Shown here: positions 23,710 through 32,465 of the stretch, one piece after another
How the letters are laid out: the number at the start of each line of letters is the position of its first letter
Numbering within the stretch: position 1 is the stretch's first letter
NCBI RefSeq assembly: GCF_025460765.1
Contig: NZ_JAMWEG010000001.1
Span: forward strand, 496,001 to 560,000
Length of the DNA: 64,000 nucleotides
Reading direction: 5' to 3'
Origin: Micromonospora sp. MA102
GTDB lineage: Bacteria > Actinomycetota > Actinomycetes > Mycobacteriales > Micromonosporaceae
Position numbers and translations under genes: made by a program
Notes under the pieces: generated by a model
Told to the model about the DNA's origin: nothing
The model's database searches: none
Seen by the model: only the letters and a program-made list of their open reading frames with translations

Positions 23710-25569
23710 TCAGGCCAGGGCGCGCGCCGCGCCGACGATGGCGAAGGCGCCGATGCCCGCCCGGTCCATCTGCTGGGCCGGGGTTCCGGAGCCGGGCAGA
23801 CCGCGCACGGCCAGGTGGTTGACCCGCACCGGCTCGGCCAGGTCGGCCAGCTCCTCCAGCACGGCGGAACCCAGCCCGCCCTGCGGGTAGTGGTCCTCGA
23901 CCACCACCAACCGGCCGCCGGTGTCCCGCACGGCGTCGAGCAGCCGCTGCCGGTCGACCGGCTTCACCGAGTACAGGTCGATCACCCGGGCGTCGATGCC
24001 CTCGCGGGCCAGCTCGTCGGCGGCCGCGAGGCAGTTGTGCACGGTCACCCCGGCGCCGATGAGCGCCACGTCGGTCCCGTCGCGCAGCAGCTTGCTGCCG
24101 CCGACCGGGAAGTCCTCCCCGTTGTCGTAGAGCACCGGGTACTTGCCGCGGGTCGTGCGCAGGTAGCTGACGCCCTCCCGGTCGACCATGGCGGCGACCA
24201 GGGCCGCGCAGGAGACGGCGTCGCTCGGGTAGAGCACTGTCGACCCGTGCACGGCGCGCAGGGCAGCGAGGTCCTCCAACCCCATCTGGGAGGGGCCGTC
24301 CGGGCCGATCTCCACGCCCGCGTGCGAGCCGGCGAGGGCGATGTCGGCCCGCGAGATGCCGGCCATCCGGATGAAGTCGTAGGCGCGGGACAGGAACGCG
24401 GCGAAGGTGGCCACGAACGGCCGGTAGCCACGGACCCGCAGGCCCACCGCGGCGGCGACCAGCTGCTGCTCGGCGATGAACATCTCGAAGAACCGGTCCG
24501 GGTACGCCTCGGCGAACTTGTCCGTCCGGGTCGAGTCGCTGACCTCGCCGTCGAGGACCACCACGTCCGGCCGGACGCCCAGCGCGCGCAGCGCGTCCCC
24601 GTACGCGTTGCGGGTGGCCACCTTCGCCCCCTTCTCGTACCGGGGCAGCTCCGGTGGCGGCCCGGCGGCGGCGGGGGCCGGCGGCGCGGCGGCGGGCCGC
24701 GGCCCGGCGACCCGGATCTGCCGCACCCCGCCGAGGGCCTGGACGGCCCGCTCGGCCTGGTCCGCTTCGAGCGCCTTGCCGTGCCAGTCCGGCCGGTTCT
24801 CGATCTCCGGCACGCCCTTGCCCTTGACCGTCCGGGCCAGCACGACCGTCGGGCCGGTCGCCTCCCGGGCCTGCCCGAACGCCTCGTCGATCGCGGCCAG
24901 GTCGTGTCCGTCGACGACGATGGGGTGGCAGCCGAACGCCTCGACGCGCCGGCGGTAGGTGTCCAGGTCCCACTCCAGCTCGGTCGGGCCCCGCTGGCCG
25001 AACCGGTTCACGTCCACGATCGCGGTGAGGTTGCGGAGCCCGAAGTGGCCGGCCTTGTCCAGGGCCTCCCAGATGGAGCCCTCGGCCGTCTCGCTGTCGC
25101 CGCAGAGCACCCAGACGTGGAACGGCAGCTTGTCGAGGTACCGCCCGGCCAGGGCGACGCCGACGCCGACCGGCAGCCCCTGGCCGAGCGAGCCGGTCGC
25201 GACGTCCACCCAGGGCAGGACCGGGGTGGGATGACCCTGGAGGCGGGAGCCCGACTGGCGGTAGCAGTCCAGCAGCTCCTGCTCGCTGATCGCGCCGGTC
25301 GCCCGGAAGACCGCGTACAGCAGCGGCGAGGCGTGTCCCTTGGAGAAGATCAGGTGGTCGTTTGCCCGGTTGCCCGGGTAGGACCAGTCGTAGCGCAGGT
25401 GGCGGGAGATCAGCACCGCGAGCAGGTCGGCCGCGGACAGGCTCGACGTGGGGTGGCCCGAGCCGGCCCGGGTGCTGCACCGGATCGAGTCGATCCGCAG
25501 CTGGGCGGCGAGGTCCGCCAGCCCGGCCAGCTCCTCGTCGCGCAGGGTGCGCTCTGCTTCCATCGTCAC
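23710..25569 (-). CDS. tkt: Transketolase
   Basis: 619 residues from GTG 25569, 9 nt after a GGAGG site; ATG 25563 is an alternative. The N-terminal half holds the thiamine-diphosphate motif GDSETAEGSIWEALD... NLTAIVDVN and the substrate His residues (AGSGHPTSS, GHASPLLYA, LQGHPTP). The central Pyr domain has DGEVSDSTRTDKF, FEMFIAEQQLV and GISRADIALAGSHAGVEIGPDG (in part); the C-terminal domain ends SGTPAQQMDRAGIGAFAIV. It moves two-carbon ketol units in the pentose phosphate pathway. It is of the shorter, animal/archaeal-like type. A Pro/Ala linker (APPAPAAAGPPPELP) joins the two halves. Not in an obvious operon. Confidence 0.93.
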   Translation of the reverse strand: MTMEAERTLRDEELAGLADLAAQLRIDSIRCSTRAGSGHPTSSLSAADLLAVLISRHLRYDWSYPGNRANDHLIFSKGHASPLLYAVFRATGAISEQELLDCYRQSGSRLQGHPTPVLPWVDVATGSLGQGLPVGVGVALAGRYLDKLPFHVWVLCGDSETAEGSIWEALDKAGHFGLRNLTAIVDVNRFGQRGPTELEWDLDTYRRRVEAFGCHPIVVDGHDLAAIDEAFGQAREATGPTVVLARTVKGKGVPEIENRPDWHGKALEADQAERAVQALGGVRQIRVAGPRPAAAPPAPAAAGPPPELPRYEKGAKVATRNAYGDALRALGVRPDVVVLDGEVSDSTRTDKFAEAYPDRFFEMFIAEQQLVAAAVGLRVRGYRPFVATFAAFLSRAYDFIRMAGISRADIALAGSHAGVEIGPDGPSQMGLEDLAALRAVHGSTVLYPSDAVSCAALVAAMVDREGVSYLRTTRGKYPVLYDNGEDFPVGGSKLLRDGTDVALIGAGVTVHNCLAAADELAREGIDARVIDLYSVKPVDRQRLLDAVRDTGGRLVVVEDHYPQGGLGSAVLEELADLAEPVRVNHLAVRGLPGSGTPAQQMDRAGIGAFAIVGAARALA

Positions 25570-25658
25570 GCCGCGTCGCCTCCGTCCCGACCAGCCCAGC
25601 GCCGGTCGCCCAGGCCGCCCGGGACGACCGGCGTCGGCCACTTCCGCCCATACGGTAA

Positions 25659-27011
25659 TCAGGAAACACCGGTATTTTCGGACAACGACCTATTCGCCCG
25701 AACCCGGCGGGCGGGACGGCGGGTGGCCAGGCGGCCGGCCAGCGCCAGGTAGGGCAGCACGGCCACCGCGAACGCCACCGCGTGGCCGGCGGCCCCCGCC
25801 ACGAGGCCGTACCCGGCGTAGACCGCGATGATCGTCACGTCGGTGGCCATCCCCGCCACCGAGGTGACCGTCGCCCGGTCGGGCCCGCTGATCCGGGCCT
25901 GCAACCGGACATCGGCCAGCACGGTGGCGAGCTGGAACGCCGCGAACGCGACGCCCACCAGGACGAACCCGGCCGGGTGACGCAGCAGTGCGCCCGCGGC
26001 CAGGGCCAGCGCGGCGCCGGCCAGCAGCGCGGCGAAGCCCCGGTCGGTCAGCCGCTCCCCCACCGGAGCCAGCAGCCCGCCCACGGTGGTGCCGGCCCAG
26101 ACCAGCACGAGCAGCAGCGGCACGGTGGCCGCCGGGACCCCGGTGTCCCGGGCCAGCAGCGGCGTGTACTCGTCCAGGCCGCCCCACACGGCGGCGACCG
26201 CCGGCACCAGCAGCAGCGCCGCCCGCACCGACCGGTCGGCGCGGGCCTCGGCCAGCCCGCCGCGAAGGCTGGCCAGCCAGCCGGGCTCGTCCGCGTCGGA
26301 CCGGTCGCCGCCGGCCTGATCCGTGCCGGGCCGGTCGCCGCCGGCCTGGCACGTGCCGGGCTCGTCGCCGCCGGCCTGGTCCGTGCCGGGCTGGTGCGTG
26401 CCGGCTTGGCGGTGGCACATTGCTCGCGCCGCCCGGTGCTCCGGGAACCGGGTGGCGACCGCCGCGGCGGCCAGGCACGCCGCCACGCTCGCGGCACCCA
26501 CGGCCGGGTAGCCGCCGAGGGCCAGCACCGGCGCGGCCAGCCCCATGGCGCCGACCACCCCGAGCAGCTCGGCGGTCCTCGCCCGGCCCGCCAGGCGGGC
26601 GTACCGGCCGGCGGCGCCGAGCCGGTCCAGCTCGGTCCAGACCAGCGCCTCCAGGGCGCCGGAACGCAGCGCGCCGCCCGCGCCCCAGAGCAGGAAGCCG
26701 GCGGCGAACGCCGGGTAGGACGGGACGAGCACCCAGAGGGCGAAGCCGGCGGCGGTCAGCAGCGGGGCGAGGCAGAGCAGCAGCCGCCGCGAGACGGCGT
26801 CGGCCCAGGCGCCCGAGGGCACCTCCAGCAGGATGCCGGCGGCCGACCAGAGGACGAAGAGCGAGGAGATCTGCCCGACCGACAGCCCGGTGTCGGCGAA
26901 GAGCAGCGTGTAGACCGGGTAGAGCAGGACCAGGTCGGTGAGGAACGCGTAGGCGTAGAGCGTGACGGCGAGCCGGCGCTCGGCGGGCACGCGCGCGGAG
27001 ACGACGAGCAT
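25659..27011 (-). CDS. MFS transporter with a repeat-filled central loop
   Basis: 450 residues, about twelve helices (LVLLYPVYTLLFADTGLSVG in part, FAAGFLLWGAGGALRSGALEALVWTELDR in part). A motif-A-like loop (GAWADAVSRRLLL) is present. The cytoplasmic loop between helices 6 and 7 is lengthened by about 3.5 copies of a 10-residue repeat (PGTDQAGGDR-like). The family resembles actinobacterial drug-efflux MFS proteins; the substrate is unknown. An inverted repeat (27036-27059) sits in its 5' region. Confidence 0.82.
   Translation of the reverse strand: MLVVSARVPAERRLAVTLYAYAFLTDLVLLYPVYTLLFADTGLSVGQISSLFVLWSAAGILLEVPSGAWADAVSRRLLLCLAPLLTAAGFALWVLVPSYPAFAAGFLLWGAGGALRSGALEALVWTELDRLGAAGRYARLAGRARTAELLGVVGAMGLAAPVLALGGYPAVGAASVAACLAAAAVATRFPEHRAARAMCHRQAGTHQPGTDQAGGDEPGTCQAGGDRPGTDQAGGDRSDADEPGWLASLRGGLAEARADRSVRAALLLVPAVAAVWGGLDEYTPLLARDTGVPAATVPLLLVLVWAGTTVGGLLAPVGERLTDRGFAALLAGAALALAAGALLRHPAGFVLVGVAFAAFQLATVLADVRLQARISGPDRATVTSVAGMATDVTIIAVYAGYGLVAGAAGHAVAFAVAVLPYLALAGRLATRRPARRVRANRSLSENTGVS
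26304..26409. repeat. 30-bp tandem repeat inside the MFS gene
   Basis: Copies start at 26304, 26334 and 26364, followed by a degenerate partial copy to 26409. Each 30-bp unit adds ten residues (consensus PGTDQAGGDR) to the central cytoplasmic loop without changing frame. Copy number is likely to vary between strains. Confidence 0.8.
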
Positions 27012-27035
27012 GGGGACCTTCCCACGGGGACGTGA

Positions 27036-27059
27036 CGGACACCGGACGTGCGGTGTCCG
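27036..27059. promoter_or_regulatory. Inverted repeat upstream of the MFS gene
   Basis: A perfect 9-bp inverted repeat (CGGACACCG 27036-27044, CGGTGTCCG 27051-27059) with a 6-bp centre lies 25 bp upstream of ATG 27011. Its size and position suit a TetR- or MarR-type operator, but no such regulator is adjacent. Confidence 0.4.
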
Positions 27060-27159
27060 CGGTGGCCCGCGGGCTAGACCCTCGGCAGGGCATCAATGTC
27101 GCCAGTGCACGTGCCGATCGTAACCGGGCGCCCGGCCCCCGCGCCGCCCCACGCACACG

Positions 27160-27195
27160 GACCGGGGTGGGACCCGGAAGGGCCCCACCCCGGTC
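27160..27195 (-). terminator. Terminator of the Ser/Thr kinase operon
   Basis: A perfect 12-bp stem (GACCGGGGTGGG 27160-27171, CCCACCCCGGTC 27184-27195) with a 12-nt loop lies 14 nt beyond the stop codon of the minus-strand gene at 27209. Confidence 0.6.
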
Positions 27196-27208
27196 GGAGG
27201 TCGGTCGG

Positions 27209-28210
27209 TCAGCGGCGGGACCGGTCCACGTCCGCCTGCGGGATGACCATCGTGGCCTCGCTGTCCGCGGCCTGCTCGGCCGTCGGCTGCCGAGGCGTGG
27301 TCGGCTGGGTGCGGTCCGGGTCGGCGTACGCCGGCACCGGCTGGGTCGGCTCCGCCGCGCCGTACGGTGCGACCGGCTGGGTCGGCTCGACCCGGCCGTA
27401 CGGGGCGACCGGCTGGGTCCGGTCCGCCTCGCCCTCACCGGCCACCGGCCGGGTCAGCTCGGCCTCGGCGTACGGGCCGGGCGTCCCGCCGAACCGCGCC
27501 TCGACGTCCCGCCGCCCGGCCTGGTACGCGCGGGCGTGGGTGGCGATGGTCCGCGACTCCTCCTCGGCCCGGGCCAGCCAGTTCTCCCAGCGGCTCTGCA
27601 TGGGGCGGACCAGGCCGCCGCCCACGCCGACGATCAGGATGCCGCCGACGGTGGCGAGCACGGCGATCAGCACCGGAGTGGTCACCGTGGTGGCGACGCC
27701 GATCTGGTTGAGCGCGGCGATGACGCCGAGGCCGAGGATGAACACCGAGGCGATGTTGGCGAGCACCCGGCCGTAGGAGAGGCCGCCGAGGGCGCTGGAG
27801 ATGATGTCCTTCACCGCCCGGGCGATGGCCGCGGCCACCACCACGATGACGATGGCGACGAACGCCCGGGGCAGCCAGGCGACGACGCCGGCGATCAGGT
27901 CGGAGATCGGGTTCGGGCCCCAGATGCCGAAGGCGAGCTGGAGGGTGACCAGCAGCACCGCGTAGTAGGCCAGCTTGGCGACGATGTCGCTGGCGTCGTA
28001 CTTCGAGCGCGCGAGGGCGGTCTTGATGCCACCGCGCTCGACGGCCCGGTCGAAGTGGACCCGCTCCAGGACCTTGTCCACGATCTTCAGCACGGCCTTG
28101 GCGACCAGCCAGCCCACGATCAGGATGGCGATGAAGGCGACCGCCTTGGGCAGGAACAGCATCACCGAGCGGAACGCGTCGCCCACCGCGTCGCCGAAGT
28201 TGTCTTTCAT
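27209..28210 (-). CDS. MscS-like / conserved-TM-helix (CmpX-type) membrane protein
   Basis: 333 residues from ATG 28210, with GGAGG 7 nt upstream. Residues about 15-215 hold four to five membrane helices with the repeated conserved TM-helix motif (FLPKAVAFIAILIVGWLVAKAVLKIVDKVLERV in part; WLPRAFVAIVIVVVAAAIARAVKDII in part), seen in CmpX/MscS-related proteins. The cytoplasmic tail carries repeats of TQPVAPYG type and ends DSEATMVIPQADVDRSRR. Threonines followed by Gln-Pro or Val recur about every 12-15 residues and may be phosphorylation sites for the kinase encoded upstream (inference). It lacks the full MscS beta domain. Confidence 0.75.
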   Translation of the reverse strand: MKDNFGDAVGDAFRSVMLFLPKAVAFIAILIVGWLVAKAVLKIVDKVLERVHFDRAVERGGIKTALARSKYDASDIVAKLAYYAVLLVTLQLAFGIWGPNPISDLIAGVVAWLPRAFVAIVIVVVAAAIARAVKDIISSALGGLSYGRVLANIASVFILGLGVIAALNQIGVATTVTTPVLIAVLATVGGILIVGVGGGLVRPMQSRWENWLARAEEESRTIATHARAYQAGRRDVEARFGGTPGPYAEAELTRPVAGEGEADRTQPVAPYGRVEPTQPVAPYGAAEPTQPVPAYADPDRTQPTTPRQPTAEQAADSEATMVIPQADVDRSRR

Positions 28211-28231
28211 CGAAGGGCCTCCACGCACACA

Positions 28232-28263
28232 GTCAGGGTCGGTTCGCCTGGAGCTACCCTGAC
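28232..28263 (-). repeat. Inverted repeat between the two membrane-protein genes
   Basis: GTCAGGGT (28232-28239) and ACCCTGAC (28256-28263) are perfect 8-bp arms with a 16-nt loop, in the 73-nt gap. It could be a weak terminator or processing hairpin within the operon. Confidence 0.35.
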
Positions 28264-28283
28264 CAGCCGTCCGGGAAACGCGG

Positions 28284-29198
28284 TCAGCCCCCGGGGCAGC
28301 GGTAGCGGACCTGCGTGTCGGCCTGCAGCGGCGACGGTTCGACGATGTTGACGGTGGCGCTCTCGACGGTCGTGCCGACCCCGCTGATCGTCCACTGGAG
28401 AGTGAGGGTGGCGGTCCGCTGGCCGCGGCCGACCCGCTCGGTGAGCAGGCCGCCGGGCGGGGCGTCCGACCGGAACCACTGGTAGCGGATCACGCCGCCG
28501 CGCCCGTTGGTCCGTACGGTGGCCACCACGTCGACGGTGACGTCGCAGGCCACGCCGGGTGGCCGGGGCACCGCCACGGTGACGGCCTCGACCTCCAGCG
28601 GGCGCAGCCGCTGCCACAGGTAGAGCCCGACCACCACCAGCAGCGCCGCGGTGAGCAGGGTGGACAGCACCGAGACGACCCGGCGCCAGACCGGTCGGGA
28701 CCGCCGCGCCGGAGGCATCACCGGCCAGGCCGGGGCCGGCGGCGGGGTGGCCGGGACACCGGGCCCGAAGCGCAGCTCCCCGCCGGGCGCCGGTGCCCCG
28801 CTCACCGCCCGCGCGTCCGCCGTCGCCTCCCGGTACGCCCCGGCGGTGGACCCGCCGCCGGCCGCCGTGGCCGGCCCGGTGGGGTGCTGCCGGGGCCACG
28901 TGGTGTGGTACCCGGTCGGCTCGGCGGCGTCCGGGGCGCCGAACCGCGCGGTCCGGTCCGCCGCCGCTCCGAAGTGCACGGTCGGCTCGGCGGCGCCCGG
29001 CGGGCCGACGGTCGGGGCCCCGAACTGCGCGGTCGGCTCCGCCGCGCCGAGGTGCACCGTCCGGTCCGTCGGGCCGAGGTGAACGGTGGCGTCGGCCGGA
29101 TCCACGGCACCGCCGCGGCCCAGGTCGACGGTCGCGCCGGGGTCGGCGGGCAGCGCGCGGGTGGGCAGCGCCTCGGTCGGCTCCTCGGGGCGGGTCAC
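28284..29198 (-). CDS. Single-pass membrane protein with Thr-rich repeat tail and Ig-like ectodomain
   Basis: 304 residues from GTG 29198. Residues 1-110 hold imperfect repeats around TVHLGAAEPT / TARFGAPDAAEPT. A Pro-rich linker follows, then one membrane helix (VVSVLSTLLTAALLVVVGLYLW in part, near 165-190) and an extracellular beta-rich domain with two Cys (GVACDVTVDV near its start, VRYRCPGG at the end). It lies between the Ser/Thr kinase and the CmpX-type gene on the same strand (55- and 73-nt gaps). No catalytic motif is seen; a kinase substrate or co-receptor role is inference. Confidence 0.65.
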   Translation of the reverse strand: MTRPEEPTEALPTRALPADPGATVDLGRGGAVDPADATVHLGPTDRTVHLGAAEPTAQFGAPTVGPPGAAEPTVHFGAAADRTARFGAPDAAEPTGYHTTWPRQHPTGPATAAGGGSTAGAYREATADARAVSGAPAPGGELRFGPGVPATPPPAPAWPVMPPARRSRPVWRRVVSVLSTLLTAALLVVVGLYLWQRLRPLEVEAVTVAVPRPPGVACDVTVDVVATVRTNGRGGVIRYQWFRSDAPPGGLLTERVGRGQRTATLTLQWTISGVGTTVESATVNIVEPSPLQADTQVRYRCPGG

Positions 29199-29253
29199 GA
29201 GGGCCGTACCCGGGTCACGGCGCGGGTCTGGGCAGCGGGCACGGTCACCACTC

Positions 29254-30894
29254 CTAGCCGGGGGTGCAGTAGTTGTAGAGCGTCACGTACACCGGGGACG
29301 CCGAGGTGGTCGCGTTGCCGGCGGCGTCGACGGCGGTGACCTGGATCGGGATGCGGGTGCTCTGCTTCGGCGCCGGCAGCGGGCCGAGGGTGCCCCGGAA
29401 CACGCCGCGCCCGGCCGAGGCCATCGACCCCGTTCCGGTGGCGCCTCCCAGGGTGTAGCGGAAGGTGACCTTGAGGGCGGCCGGCCCGCTGCGGTCGTCG
29501 GTGACGGTGGCCGTGACCGTGCTGGTCTTGTACCCGTACCGGCAGCCGTCCGGTTCGAGCTGCCCCGGATCGGCGGCGACGCCGCTCACGGAGGGGGCGG
29601 TGACGTCGGGTGGTGGCGGCGGCGAGGTGCTGGTCGACGGGCTCGCGGCGGGCGCGCTGGTGCGTACCGGTGGGCGGGTGGGGGTCGCGGAGCGGGAGCC
29701 GCTCGGCCTGGCACCCGGCGTCGCCGACGCGGACGGGGTGGCGCTCGCGGACGGCGCCGGCGGCTCGGTCGGGGTGCCGCCGCTCGGGTCGGTGGTCGTG
29801 GCGCCGGCGACGGCCGGGCCGGCCGGGTCGGTCGGGCCGTCGGCGGTGACCGGGTCGTCGTGGGCGGTGTAGCTGTAGCCGGCCCCGCCGGCCAGTAGGG
29901 CGGCGACCAGGCCGACGCCCGCCAGCGCGGTCCGCGCGCGGCCGCGGCGGAACCGGCCGCCGCGCCCTGCCGTCGCGCCGAGCGTGGTGCTGGCCAGGCT
30001 GGTGGCGCCGCCCGCGCCGTCGGGGAACGGCCAGAGCGCGGCGAGCAGGGCGGCCCGGCGGGCCAGCTCGCGCAGCCCGCGCTCCTCCCACTCCCCGCCG
30101 TATCCGGCACCGGCCACCCGGTCGAGGATCTCCAGGAACACCTGGGCGGGCTGGGGCCGCTCGTCGGGACGCTTGGCCATGCCGTAGCGGAGCAGCTCGT
30201 GCACGGGCGCGGGGGCCGGGTCGGTCGGGATCGGCGCGGAGGCGTGCTGCTCGCGCAGGGCGAACAGGTCCGGCCCCTCGTACGGGGGCCGGCCGGTGAG
30301 GCACTCGAAGAAGGTGGCGGTGGCCGCGTAGATGTCGCACGCCGGGCTGGCCGGCGCGCCCGTCCACTGCTCCGGAGCCATGTAGCGGGGGGTGCCCGAG
30401 ACGGTGGTGTCCGAGCCCTGGCCGACCGGCATGGCGATGCCGAAGTCGGCGAGCTTACTCAGCCCCTCCCCGGTGACCAGCACGTTCTCCGGCTTGTAGT
30501 CCCGGTGCACCACGCCACGGGCGTGGGCGGCGGCGAGGCCGGTGAGCGAGCCCTTCAACACGCACAGCGCCGCCTCGGGGGTGGTGGGGCCGTGCGCCCG
30601 CAGCATCTGGCGCAGCGAGACCCCGTCGACCAGCTCCATCACGATGGCCGCGCCGTGCGGCGACTCGACGTACTCGTAGAGGCGGCTGACGTGCCGGTCG
30701 TCGATCTCGCCGAGGAGCCGGGCCTCCGCCCGGAAGGCGGTCCGGAAGGAGGAGTCCGCGCCGATGTCGCGGACCAGGTACTTGATGGCGACCGGGGTGC
30801 CGGTGGCGTCGTGGGTGGCGAGCACGACGCTGCCCGACGCACCGGCGCCGAGCCGACGGACCGGCGTGTAGCCGGACAGCTGCCAGCCGCTCAT
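29254..30894 (-). CDS. Transmembrane Ser/Thr protein kinase (PknB-like)
   Basis: 546 residues from ATG 30894, 7 nt after GGAGG. The kinase domain (about 1-270) shows the Gly loop LGAGASGSVV, Lys38 in VAIKYL, catalytic loop HRDYKPENV (Asp132), DFG at 150-152 and SGTPRYMAPEQW. A juxtamembrane stretch leads to one helix (ALAGVGLVAALLAGGAGYSY, about 343-362), a Ser/Thr/Pro-rich stalk and an extracellular Ig-like domain with two Cys (EPDGCRYGY, YNYCTPG). It should sense an extracellular cue and phosphorylate cytoplasmic Ser/Thr residues. It is the first gene of an operon with two repeat-bearing membrane proteins. Confidence 0.92.
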   Translation of the reverse strand: MSGWQLSGYTPVRRLGAGASGSVVLATHDATGTPVAIKYLVRDIGADSSFRTAFRAEARLLGEIDDRHVSRLYEYVESPHGAAIVMELVDGVSLRQMLRAHGPTTPEAALCVLKGSLTGLAAAHARGVVHRDYKPENVLVTGEGLSKLADFGIAMPVGQGSDTTVSGTPRYMAPEQWTGAPASPACDIYAATATFFECLTGRPPYEGPDLFALREQHASAPIPTDPAPAPVHELLRYGMAKRPDERPQPAQVFLEILDRVAGAGYGGEWEERGLRELARRAALLAALWPFPDGAGGATSLASTTLGATAGRGGRFRRGRARTALAGVGLVAALLAGGAGYSYTAHDDPVTADGPTDPAGPAVAGATTTDPSGGTPTEPPAPSASATPSASATPGARPSGSRSATPTRPPVRTSAPAASPSTSTSPPPPPDVTAPSVSGVAADPGQLEPDGCRYGYKTSTVTATVTDDRSGPAALKVTFRYTLGGATGTGSMASAGRGVFRGTLGPLPAPKQSTRIPIQVTAVDAAGNATTSASPVYVTLYNYCTPG

Positions 30895-31010
30895 GCGACG
30901 GCCTCCACGGCGTTCCAGGGGCGGGTGTCGGCCTCCGCCACGCTGGTCATTCTGGTCGCGCCGGCGCAGGAGTCCATCGGCGCAACGGGTGCTTCCCCGC
31001 GCCGGACGGA

Positions 31011-31046
31011 GACCCCGGAACCGGGGTGCCGGCCGGTTCCGGGGTC
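31011..31046 (-). terminator. Terminator of the mce operon
   Basis: A perfect 14-bp stem (GACCCCGGAACCGG 31011-31024, CCGGTTCCGGGGTC 31033-31046) with an 8-nt loop lies about 90 nt past the last mce-operon stop codon and before the kinase promoter region. Confidence 0.6.
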
Positions 31047-31134
31047 GGTCGTGCGTGGGCCGGGCGGGGCGGCGGGCGGATGGTCGGGAACGGACACACC
31101 GCCAACTGCTAGCAGACGCCGGCAAGCTTGCCGG

Positions 31135-31635
31135 TCAGATGGCGGTGGCCTGGACGACCTTCCACTCGCCGTGCACCGGGACCAGCGTGAGCACCACCCG
31201 GTTCTGGTCCACCTTCTCCCCCGCGGTGGTCACGTTGCGCCGGTACTGGTTGAGGTAGAGCAGCAGCTCCACCCGGTCCGGCCGGGCGTCGACCACGCCG
31301 GTGGCGGACACCTCGGCGAGCACCACGGCCTGCTGCTTCGCGGCGGTCGCCTTGAGCGCCGTGGTGGTCTGCGCGTACTCGTCGGCGAACGCGCCGGTGG
31401 CGAAGGTGCGGCCGTTGGCGACGCTGTCGTCGAAGGTGCGGTAGTCGTAGGAGAAGAGGGCCTTGGCGGCGGCCGGAGCGGTGGCCAGGGCCTGGCGTAC
31501 GGCCTGGTCGCGCTGGTCGGCGCGGCGGTCGGCGGTCCAGCCGGCCACCGCCACGGCGCCGGCCAGCAGCAGCGCGACGACGAGCAGCGGCACGGGCCGC
31601 GGCCGGGGTCGACGCAGGACGGTCGGTAGGCGCAT
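31135..31635 (-). CDS. Mce-associated membrane protein (short)
   Basis: 166 residues from ATG 31635, which has AGGAGGAG 5-6 nt upstream; ATG 31656 overlapping the previous stop is the other choice. A basic N-terminus, one membrane helix (VPLLVVALLLAGAVAVAGW) and an extracytoplasmic alpha/beta domain of about 120 residues (ALFSYDYRTFDDSVANG, FADEYAQTT, VVLTLVPVHGEWKVVQATAI) match the Mam/Omam proteins found downstream of mce genes. They are thought to stabilise the Mce transporter in the envelope. Last gene of the operon. Confidence 0.85.
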   Translation of the reverse strand: MRLPTVLRRPRPRPVPLLVVALLLAGAVAVAGWTADRRADQRDQAVRQALATAPAAAKALFSYDYRTFDDSVANGRTFATGAFADEYAQTTTALKATAAKQQAVVLAEVSATGVVDARPDRVELLLYLNQYRRNVTTAGEKVDQNRVVLTLVPVHGEWKVVQATAI

Positions 31636-31652
31636 CGGTCTCCTCCTGTCGG

Positions 31653-32465
31653 TCATCCGACGAACTGGAGCTTGGTCACGAGCCAGTCCCCCGAGTCCCG
31701 GTCCCGAACCAGGTCGAGCTGGATCCGGTAGTGCGAGGGCCGCCCGTCGGGCGACTTGACGTTGCGGACGGTGGCGTCGACCGCCACCAGCACCACCGCG
31801 TGTCGCCGGTCGCCGGAGACGAGCCCGGCGCGCAGCACGGTCCCCTGGGACTGGACCTTGTTCTCCACGACGGCGGCGCGGACCTGGGCCTGGCCGCGGG
31901 TGAACTCGTCCTTGAAGTCACCGGTGGCGCCGGCGGTGATCCGGCTCAGGTCCCGGTCGACGCTGGCGGCGCTGACCGAGACGAAGTTGACCGCGGTCTG
32001 CCGGGCGGCGGCCACGGCCTCCCGGCGGGCCTGGTCGGTGGCCCGGTCGACGTACCAGCGGTGGCCCTGCACGCCGGCGCCGGCCAGGGCGGCGGCCAGC
32101 AGCACCACGAGCAGCGCGATGAGCGCCCGGCGCCGGCCGGGCGGGGCGGTGCCGGCCGGCTCGGCGTCGGCGTCCGGCCCGGCGTCGACGTCGGGATCGG
32201 CGGGCTCGGGGTCGGGCTCGGGCAGGTCCTCGACCTCGGCCGGGTCGCCGACGACCGTGAGGTCCCCGGCCTCGATGGGATCCTCGACCGGCTCCCGGTC
32301 GAGCCGTTCCAGCACCCGCTCGATCGGCTCGTCGGATGCGGGGACCGCCCGGCTGACCAGGCGGCGGCGCGGCACGGTCGGGCCGCCGGCCTTCGCGCCC
32401 TTGATGACCTTCAACGTGGTGTTCCTGCGGCTGGGCACCGCCACCTCCTCGGGTACGCCGGTCAC
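31653..32465 (-). CDS. Mce-associated membrane protein (long)
   Basis: 270 residues. A cytoplasmic, acidic N-terminal part of about 110 residues (Pro/Asp/Glu-rich, PAEVEDLPEPDPEPADPDV) precedes one helix (ALIALLVVLLAAALAGAGVQG) and the same extracytoplasmic fold as its neighbour (TAVNFVSVSAASVDRDLSRI, GDFKDEFTRGQAQ, HYRIQLDLVRDRDSGDWLVTKLQFVG in part). GTG 32465 overlaps the mceF stop (GTGA). Confidence 0.85.
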   Translation of the reverse strand: MTGVPEEVAVPSRRNTTLKVIKGAKAGGPTVPRRRLVSRAVPASDEPIERVLERLDREPVEDPIEAGDLTVVGDPAEVEDLPEPDPEPADPDVDAGPDADAEPAGTAPPGRRRALIALLVVLLAAALAGAGVQGHRWYVDRATDQARREAVAAARQTAVNFVSVSAASVDRDLSRITAGATGDFKDEFTRGQAQVRAAVVENKVQSQGTVLRAGLVSGDRRHAVVLVAVDATVRNVKSPDGRPSHYRIQLDLVRDRDSGDWLVTKLQFVG

